Source: Dactylis glomerata
Lineage: Eukaryota; Streptophyta; Magnoliopsida; Poales; Poaceae
DNA length: 64,000 nucleotides
NCBI GenBank assembly: GCA_007115705.1
Contig: QXEO01001041.1
Span: forward strand, 1 to 64,000
Reading direction: 5' to 3'
A model generated the notes under the pieces. The model worked only from the letters and a program-made list of their open reading frames with translations, was not told the origin of the DNA and ran no database searches. Position numbers and translations under genes: made by a program. This document shows, one piece after another, positions 57,118 to 64,000 of this stretch. Position 1 is the stretch's first letter; the number at the start of each line of letters is the position of its first letter.

Positions 57118-57716
57118 TTTCCACTTTCTGTGCCTAGCTGAAATGCATTAAAGAAAAGCACTCTTGGGAGATAATCCAATGTTTTCTTTTCAGTACTTTT
57201 TCTTTTTATTGAGTCTTCGAAGTTGTTACTACTATAATGACCTCTCCTTGTCATTTTTATTTCGTTTTTGTGCCAAGAAGAACCTCTAATTGGAGGAAGG
57301 TAAGATTTGGGGAAGTTGCTGTCCTGAAACAGATTTCTGTGCTGCACCGTAAACATTCGTGAAAATTCTCAGAATATCTTTTTGATCTGAGATTTCTTGT
57401 GCACATGCCCTAGGTTATTTCCAAACTTTCATTAGTTTTGCACTTTTCGATTTGAGCAACAGAAGGTCCTCAGAAAAATCGATCTTTGTCAGCTGTTCTG
57501 TTTTGACAGATTTCTGCCACTATTTGTGTTTGCCTCTCGATCACTTTCTTTTTGTGTTCTTTTGATCGAGGAAGTTGCTACAGTAGCTTATGCTTTAATG
57601 GGTTTTATACTTGAGTTTAAAACTGAACCAAAAGAGTAGATTTACTATCATGCTTACACTAATGTTCTAATAGAATTGTGTGAAGTTTTGTATGAAGGAA
57701 GTTTTCAAGTGTAGGG
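57118..57716 (+). other. Conserved non-coding 3' region of element I (first part)
   Basis: About 600 bases alignable with 11714-12325 of B; no gene. The post-stop inverted repeat has lost pairing here (TGCC...ATGC). TAGGG at 57712-57716 is the candidate left duplication of M. Confidence 0.72.
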
Positions 57717-59340
57717 TGATACGTCTCAAACGTATCTATAATTTTTGATGCTTCATGCTTGTTTATGCACCATTTGCTTTGTGTTTTGTTACACTTCGTG
57801 GTGTTTTTATGCATTTTCTAGAACTAACCTATTAACAAGATGCCACAGTGCCAGTTCCCTATTTTCTACTGTTTTTGTGTTTTAGAAAAGCTACACAGGA
57901 AATATTCTCGGAATTGGACAAAACAAAAGCCGAAGTTCCTATTTTTCCTGAAGCGAGAAGGAGTCCAAAGTTGAGACAGAGGGGGACCAGGGGCCGCCCA
58001 CATCATGGGGTGGCGTGGGCCAGCCCCTGGCCACGCCACCAGGTGGTGGGGCCACCTGGCCCACCTCCTACGCCGCCCTTCCACCTATATATTCCCCTCG
58101 ATGGGAAAACCCTAAGGGCCCGATGAATTTTCCACAAAAATACTAGAATCCGCCGTTGTTGTCGACGCGAGATCGGGAGGGTCCAGAAGCTCTTCCCGGC
58201 ACCCTGCTAGAGAGAGGAATCACCGCTGGAGGCCTTCAAAATCACCATGCCTGCCTCCGGAGTGATGTGTGAGTAGTCTACCTTGGACTACGGGTCCATA
58301 GTAGTAGCTAGATGGTTGTCATCCCCTCCATTTGCTTCATGTTTAGATCTTGTGAGCTGCCTATCATGATCAAGATCATCGTTGTGTAATTCTACATGTT
58401 GTGTTTGTTGGATCCGATGAATATTGGTACTTTGTCAAGTTGATCTATTGATTTATCATCTTTATGTTATGTCTATGTTGTTTATGATCTTGCATGCTCT
58501 CCATTGCTAGTAGATATCTTGGCCGAGTAGATGCTAGTGACTCCAAGAGGGAGTATTTATATAGTGGGTTCATGCCTCTAGTAACTTGGGGGAGTGACAG
58601 AAACCTCTAAAGTTGTAGATGTACTATTGCTACTAGGGAGAAAACAACAATCTTGTGTTCAAGGACATTTGTATTGTTTACATTACACACTTTGCTTAAG
58701 GCGATAATTTGTTGCTTGCAACTTAATACCCAATGGTTGCTCGGGCGACATCCGGCGGGTGTATTATTTGTCATAGATGCTGTTGGATTACGGTCTATGT
58801 ATTATGTTGTAATGCCCAAGTGAATCTCATAGTGATCCTCATGACATTTGTACGCTTGCTTTATTCTATCAATTGCCCAATTGTAATTTGTTTACCTAGC
58901 ATGTTGTTTATCTTATGGAGAGACACCTTTAGTGAACGGTGGACCCTGGTCCATTCTTTTACATTGTTATTACCGTTTACCATTTACTTGCTTTACTTTC
59001 ATTCTGGCAAACTACTATCTTTTACCACTCGATACACTTAATCCTTTGTTTACAGCAAACCGGTGAGATTGACAACCTCATTGTAAGTTGGGGCAAAGTA
59101 CTTGGTTGTGTTGTGTGCAGGTTCCACGTTGCTGCTGGTGCAAAGCTACGCCCTGGACGAGGCGCCATATATAAATTGTCTAGAGATGTCGCGAAGCTAG
59201 CAAGCATCAACCTTCGGAAGTTGGTTCTTTCTCCTACTGGTTCGATAAACCTTGGTTTCATAATGAGGGAAGACTTGCTGCTATGCTCATCATACCTTTC
59301 TCTTGGGGTTCCCAACTGGGCGGTTAACTACACGCCATCA
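57717..59340 (+). repeat. 5' LTR of element M (1624 bp)
   Basis: It starts TGATACGTCTCAAACG and ends CGCCATCA, followed by the primer site. It has a GC-rich hairpin with arms GGTGGCGTGG (58009-58018) and CCACGCCACC (58031-58040), and a CCTATATATT box around 58083-58092. Confidence 0.88.
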
Positions 59341-59351
59341 AGCAATTTTTC

Positions 59352-59369
59352 TGGCGCCGTTGCCGGCGA
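59352..59369 (+). other. Primer binding site, tRNA-Asp type (element M)
   Basis: TGGCGCCGTTGCCGGCGA, one base different from the site in C and E, 11 bases after the LTR end. Confidence 0.87.
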
Positions 59370-59528
59370 GAAAGAGGATATCTGCAAGGGGAGTCTCTCG
59401 CTTCCAATCTTTTACTTTGTTATTGTTTTGCTTTATTTTATTTTTGCTTGCATCTTTTTATCAAAAATACAAAAAAATAGTTTCTTTATAGTTGTTATTT
59501 TTACTTGCCTGCTTTTAGTCCTGCTAGA

Positions 59529-59759
59529 ATGAGTAATCCTGAAGTTGAGGTTCGTACTTTTAAGCAACAAGGCAGAGAGAGTTTGAAAGATGCTTGGTAC
59601 CGAATTAGTAATGCTCATCATAGGTGTACAAAGAAGCATTCTACCATGATCCTCCTTAGAAATTTTTATGTTGATCACAAAACTTTTGAGGAAGTTGCTA
59701 TAGTATCTTATGCTTTAATGGATGGTATATTTGAGTTTGAAACTGAACCAAAAGAGTAG
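59529..59759 (+). pseudogene. gag: gag N-terminal fragment fused to 3' region (element M)
   Basis: From ATG 59529 (MSNPEVEVRTF) the first 50 residues are a gag N-terminus with QQGRESLKDAWYRI and the STMILLRNFYV block. After that the frame runs into sequence homologous to the non-coding 3' region of B and I (compare 12150-12260 and 57571-57640) and ends at TAG 59757-59759. A large internal deletion joined the two parts near 59672. The product would be 76 residues. Confidence 0.75.
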
Positions 59760-61155
59760 ATTTACTATCATGCTTACACTAATGTTGCTAATAGAATTGT
59801 GTGAAGTTTTGTATGAAGGAAGTTTTCAAGTGTAGGGAAAGGAGAGTGATGAGATAAGATGAAGTATGGACAAAAGCTCAAGCTTGGGGATGTCCATGTC
59901 ACCCCAAGAAATATCCAAGAGGTACAAGCGTCAAAGCTTGGGGATGCCCCCGAGGCACCCCTTTTTCATCGGCAAAAATCAGGTCACCTTTCAAGACACT
60001 ATATTTTTATTGCTTCGTATTCTATGCGTTTTTCTTGGAGCATCTTTACTTTCGCTTTCAGTTTTCTTTTGTTTTGTTTGCTGCAATAAATGGTTGGACC
60101 CCAACAAATTTCTTTTGGAGAAGACACACTCCGTTTTTCATTGCCAAGAACACTCTAGTTTTCACTCTTATCGTTCAACGAGTGTTCTCTTTTTCTAGTA
60201 CTACGTTTAGCTTTTGTTTTTCACCTTGATTTTTGTTCAGATCTTGTTATATCTTTGTATCAAGGTGTATTTAGACCACTGGTCTATGTTGGTTTTCATC
60301 TCAAAGAGTGGTTTCAAAAAGGTTGAATGGTGTTGGAAAAGAGAAAAAAATTCATGCCTATAGTGGTACAAATGGGAGCTTGTTTAGACTGTGGTTTACA
60401 CTTTTTCATGTCATGCTTGATGTTATTTTGATAGTATGCTTAGTAGTTTTTGATGTAGCATGACTTGTTTCAAATGAGATTGCTTAATGTGCCTTTGAAA
60501 GAATCATGCATTGTTTTTGTTATATGGGAGCATATTATTGTGGTTTTCTCCTTTGATGCTTTATTTGGGTTGACTTGGCGCATGCTTACAACATGTTTGA
60601 CTCTAACAAGTCACCATAAGCCTCTATGATCATTTGGTTTTTGAATTGTGATACCACTTTATGCTTCGGTTAATGATGTTTTGTCGCTATGCATGATTAT
60701 GTCCGTTATTGCTCTCTTAGTTGGTCGCTCCCAGTCTTTTGCTAGCCTTCATTTTGTACTGAGAGGAAATACTTCTCGTGCATCCAACTCCCAACCAAAG
60801 TTTTTAAATGTATCCACCATATCTATATATTAGCAATTTGCTATTCCAAGCACATTCGTCTTGCTTTTATCTATCCTTCAAATTAAACTTTTTGTGTTAT
60901 GTGAAAATTAGTCAGTAAAACTCTCACGAACCTGACGGCACACTTTACTTTTCTTGCTTTTAATAAATTTGACATTATGGCTCTCTTATGTTGACGTTAT
61001 GCTTGCAAGTTGTAAGTTATCCCAGCCATGCCGTCATGGGGCAAGCTTTTAACATTGCACTTTCTCTCATTTAGTTGATATCGTGATCTTTTGTTTATGG
61101 ATACCTGCGATGTGAAATAAGTTGGAAAATTGTGAGCTCATGGAGTTTGTATATG
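59760..61155 (+). other. Conserved non-coding 3' region of element M
   Basis: About 1.4 kb alignable with 12250-13410 of B. It contains the paired hairpins at 59883-59908 and 59940-59961. Small ORFs here are in a different frame from those of B and C, so no protein is supported. Confidence 0.78.
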
Positions 61156-61682
61156 TGTTGGGGATATACCAAATAGGTATACCAGCGACGTAGTCCTGAA
61201 CCAGCAAGCCAGGGTGGCCCATCAGGGTGGTATGGCGGATTGCCTACCGGGCGGCCCAGTTGCTGGAAGCCCATGGCGGATACTGGACGCATGAGCTCAT
61301 GGCGGATCCGGAGACAGGCCCATGGCGGGTTGCCTTGTAGTACACGCATAGGACTTAGTCTAGGACTCCATATTGTATCCGCTCTGGTACCATTATGATG
61401 CCCACACCAGGCGCCTTTATAAGCCAGCGTGGAGGAGCCCTTGAGGCACGACTTAGACATACGGCCAATCGCATAGCGAAACAGCCAACCTCATCATTGT
61501 AACCGAGCACTTGTTGCCATATAGTGAATTATAGCAGCACGTAGGGTCTCGCCACCGTTGCGGGATCTGAAGCTGGGTAAACTCGTGCTACCACCGTCCC
61601 GGATCGCTCCGCCGTGTTCACCCCCCTCCACAAACTGCCATACACCTACCCCTATGGCAGATCTATTGACGAAGCCATGACA
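61156..61682 (+). repeat. Probable 5' LTR of element H
   Basis: Bounded by TGTTGGGG and CATGACA. The right end is uncertain because no second LTR or clear primer site is available to confirm it. It contains four copies of ATGGCGGRT (61232-61240, 61273-61281, 61299-61307, 61322-61330) and a TTTATAAG box (61416-61423). Confidence 0.55.
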
Positions 61683-61725
61683 GTTAATGCCCACCATGGG
61701 GCATAACGCGTCAGGAGCGCGGATC

Positions 61726-62807
61726 TAGGCGGGATCCACCTTTGCAGGCATCGGTGGCACCGTCGCCATCGGGCGTGTCCTTTACGATTCCGGCTTCCCC
61801 ATCGTCCTAGCGGATACCCTCTGGGTGCCGGCTAGAGAAGACCCTACCCGACTTACCGTCGTTCCGATCGGAGACATCCACATCTTCATCGGAGAAACGG
61901 ACCTTACCCCCGCCACGGAAACCAATTTCTGGCGGATTGGTATCGCTGAAACCCCCAAACGGACTGCTTTCGAGCTGGATACGGAATAGGAATCATCTGA
62001 TCTAGAACTTTCCAAGTTATCCAGATCGGATCTAAAAACAATCCCACCCAACCCGCCCTAGAGGTAGAGGAAGTGGTGGAGGACCGCTGTCAATCCGCCA
62101 TGAGCAATCTGGCGTTAGAAGCACCGCGGTATTGCCTTGTTGCTTTCGCAGGAACCTCTTCGGGATCTGCCTCCAATGGAGATGACAGCCCAGGTGAATC
62201 CTTCCTAGAGGCACTTAACGAAAGTGGTGAATCGGATGACTGGGATAGCAAAGGCTATGACTCTGATCACTATGACGCCGCCATGAGAAGGATCGAGGCA
62301 GAGTTAGCTCAGCAAGCACTAGAAGAGCAGAAGGAAGCCGTGAAGCAGGTGTTCATGACCAGCAAAGGAGATGACACTGGGCAGAGAACCGGTGATCCCC
62401 ATCCCAAGCAGCCCATGACGGAGATGCCGGCAAAGAGCAGGGTAACCCGCCACCAGCTGTTGATCCCGCCACGGAACAGCTGCCCGAGATTCATGGCGGA
62501 CCCAGACCTCTACAACCCACCATCCCCGCGATGCATAACCCAGAAGACTTCACGACCCCGCTAGACAAGGTCGTCTATGGAACTCTAGGAGACCCAATCA
62601 CTCCTGACTATGTCAGAGACGTGAACGATTTCGAGCAGAAGAGGCGAGCAATCCTTAAAGAAGCAAAGCGAGTCGAGAAGATGGGCGAAAAGCTAGATGG
62701 CGACATTGCTAAAGCTCAAGACACACTTAAACGCGCAAGGAATATGGAGGAGAAGTACGTTACCCTCATCCAAAACCAAATGAATAAGGGTGGCGACCCG
62801 CAGTTAG
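61726..62807 (+). pseudogene. gag: gag-like 5' coding region (element H), broken
   Basis: At least three frame pieces belong together. One is 61726-61989 (GRVLYDSGFPIVLADTLWV, then VVPIGDIHIFIGE). The second is about 62049-62564 (LALEAPRYCLVAF, then SYDxD-like acidic stretches). The third is about 62531-62807 (DKVVYGTLGDPITPDYV and a charged helical stretch EAKRVEKMGEKLDGD). One TAG (61987-61989) and two frameshifts separate them. This looks like the N-terminal part of a gypsy gag in grasses, but no capsid core or zinc knuckle is reached before G cuts it. Confidence 0.55.
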
Positions 62808-63470
62808 TGTAACGACCCGGAAAATTCCCCTATTAGATTTGTTTGTTCTTTTCTTTTTCGCGTCATCGCGACGTGTGCATCATCATGCATATATAACCTT
62901 GCATGTTTTGTCAAAACTTAAATTTATTTGGTACAAAATATTTCTTATTTTCGCTTGTATGGTTCTAGAAATCCCTCCTCTCTTTTTCTTATTTTAAATT
63001 AAAACTGAATGAAATATTTGCAAAACCTTGGAATTTGACTTGAGGTTATAAATCATGTTTTCAAAAATGTTGTTTCAACATGTTTTCAAATCCTTCCTGT
63101 ACCTCTCTCTATTCCTTGATCTATATCTAAAAATTGTTTTGAAACGTTTTTGAAAGAGCCCAACTCGGAGTTTCAGCTATTCGACCCATTTGTCCTCCCT
63201 TCCCGGTGGTCCACTTTTCCCGAGTGAGAACATGCCTTCCTGAGTTGTCCTCTTCGTGTGGCAAGCACGCAGAATGCGTGACCCCCTTCCTGCACCTTTT
63301 CCCCACCACGCCGGGCGCGTGAGCCCATCCTCTGCTTTATCTCGACGTGGAGCTCCCTCCTCCACGCAACCCCTTCTGCCTCCTCCTTTCTTTCTTCTCT
63401 TCCACGAAAGTCCCAGGAAGAAAGCCCACAGCGCCGTCGCGTGCTCCGAGTCCTAGCCGTCGCCATGATC
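62808..63470 (+). mobile_element. Element G: LTR fragment starting TGTAACGACCC
   Basis: A new LTR-like sequence starts at 62808 with TGTAACGACCCGG, the type of start seen in grass chromovirus LTRs. It runs to 63470, where F begins. No coding region is supported. GTTAG (62803-62807) is the candidate target duplication. Confidence 0.6.
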
Positions 63471-64000
63471 TGTCGATGGATTTCGTGTCGCAAGAACACG
63501 GGGTTCCACGCGACGGACCCGAAGATTCGAACGCAGGGGGCTGAACATGTGAGATCTTGGATCGCAACGAAACACGGTGACGGAAGCCTCGATTGTCGGA
63601 CGCGCAACGCACTGCAGAGAGGGAGACCGAGCTTTACCCAGGTTCAGGGCCCTCGTGGTGAGGTAAAACCCCTACTTCCTGCCTTCTTGTATTACGACGC
63701 GACACCTCGCGAGGAGTACAAGGCCTTGGTTACAAAGCTCTAGCTGGTCTCCCCTCCTTTTATAGCGCCAAGGTCCTCCTTCCCCTTATCTTCTTGGGGA
63801 AGGGGTTGCCACACACGGCCAAGGAGGGAGGACAGCTGTAGACTAGGTTCTTCTGTAGACTTGGTCTTTGTAGGGTAGTGGCGCCGGTCCACAGGAGTGG
63901 GTGGAGGAGGCTGACGTCCTCCTCTGGCGCCCTGCACCGTCCATGCTATATTTAGGGGGGTGGCCAACTGCCACTGTGCCGCTTTGGGCAGGCACAGAGA
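63471..64000 (-). mobile_element. Element F: LTR of the D family (partial)
   Basis: From 63471 the plus strand (TGTCGATGGATTTCGTG) matches the D LTR from 8922 onward with scattered changes and a small insertion near 63643-63660. A TATAAAAG box lies at 63757-63764 (minus strand). There is no primer binding site to its left, so it is the 3' LTR of another minus-strand element or a solo LTR. It continues off-window. Confidence 0.85.

Larger units (their letters stand above)
55154..57716 (+). mobile_element. Element I: Athila-like gag-protease element, middle part
   Basis: This is the outermost visible element. Its upstream part is separated by the whole B insertion and lies off-window. It holds gag-protease (55156-57117) and the start of the conserved 3' region, and is cut by M at 57716/57717. 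It is closely related to B across both parts. Confidence 0.82.
57717..61155 (+). mobile_element. Element M: internally deleted Athila-like element, cut by H
   Basis: It consists of an LTR, a tRNA-Asp primer site, a short gag piece and the conserved 3' region, ending at the H insertion. Most of gag and all of protease are missing. Its 3' LTR should lie to the right of the window. Confidence 0.82.
61156..62807 (+). mobile_element. Element H: gypsy-like element, 5' part
   Basis: M's sequence breaks after GTATATG and a new element starts with TGTTGGGGATATACC. The probable LTR runs to about 61682 (ends CCATGACA). A decayed gag-like region follows until element G interrupts at 62808. Candidate left duplication ATATG at 61151-61155. 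Confidence 0.68.

Noticed and set aside
58939..59532. A 197-codon plus-strand ORF across the LTR/primer-site boundary of M.
   Set aside because: It crosses the LTR end, primer site and leader, with hydrophobic composition from T-rich DNA; chance frame.
1..64000. Ordinary host genes, resistance genes, rRNA or CRISPR arrays.
   Set aside because: All long frames trace to retroelement families or to the ORFs described. No introns-and-exons pattern, rRNA sequence or spaced repeat array is visible.

Overview
This window is intergenic DNA from a large grass genome, most probably Pooideae (wheat/barley/rye/oat/ryegrass group). It consists almost entirely of LTR retrotransposons nested inside one another. 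The evidence is several LTR families with TG...CA ends, grass-type Athila LTRs starting TGATACGTC, a Tekay chromovirus with a 3.5-kb LTR, Tat-lineage gypsy elements with a second RNase H, and a Sirevirus. I see no ordinary host gene, tRNA gene, rRNA gene or CRISPR array. The one gene-like unit outside retrotransposon protein families is a plus-strand ORF at 20422-20973 with two AT-hooks and a B3-like domain. It lies antisense inside a gypsy element and has its own plant-type promoter motifs.

I use letters for the elements. Element I is the outermost visible host (55154-57716; its left part is off-window). It contains B (9809-13687 and 52817-55153; Athila-like, gag-protease only) and M (57717-61155; Athila-like deletion derivative). 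B contains D (3850-9808, minus strand, Tat lineage), which contains E (173-3849, minus, Athila-like), which is cut by L (1-172, a Tekay-like LTR). B also contains A (13688-52816 with insertions; Tekay chromovirus, TSD GTAAA on both sides). A carries K in its gag (19052-27879, minus, Tat lineage, TSD CTAGG) and two insertions in its 3' LTR. These are C (32599-39777; Athila-like, non-autonomous, with an unrelated ORF) and J (42195-52407, minus, pol-less Sirevirus, TSD TTAGT). On the right, M is cut by H (61156-62807), H by G (62808-63470) and G by F (63471-64000, same family as D).

Most coding regions are decayed. K still reads in a single frame from 27507 to 21427 and is broken only by five nonsense codons. 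A, D, I and B carry in-frame stops and a few frameshifts. J is the youngest element, with about five differences between two 2183-bp LTRs. LTR divergence estimated by eye falls from A (about 2.4%) through C and K (about 1.2-1.4%) to J (about 0.2%), in agreement with the nesting order.

The features most worth a second look are the antisense AT-hook/B3 gene in K; an extra coiled-coil/acidic ORF upstream of gag in A; the membrane-like ORF carried by C in place of gag-pol; paired RNA-hairpin motifs shared by the 3' non-coding parts of B, C and M; a GC-rich LTR hairpin that seems to covary between families; and the recently active pol-less Sirevirus J.
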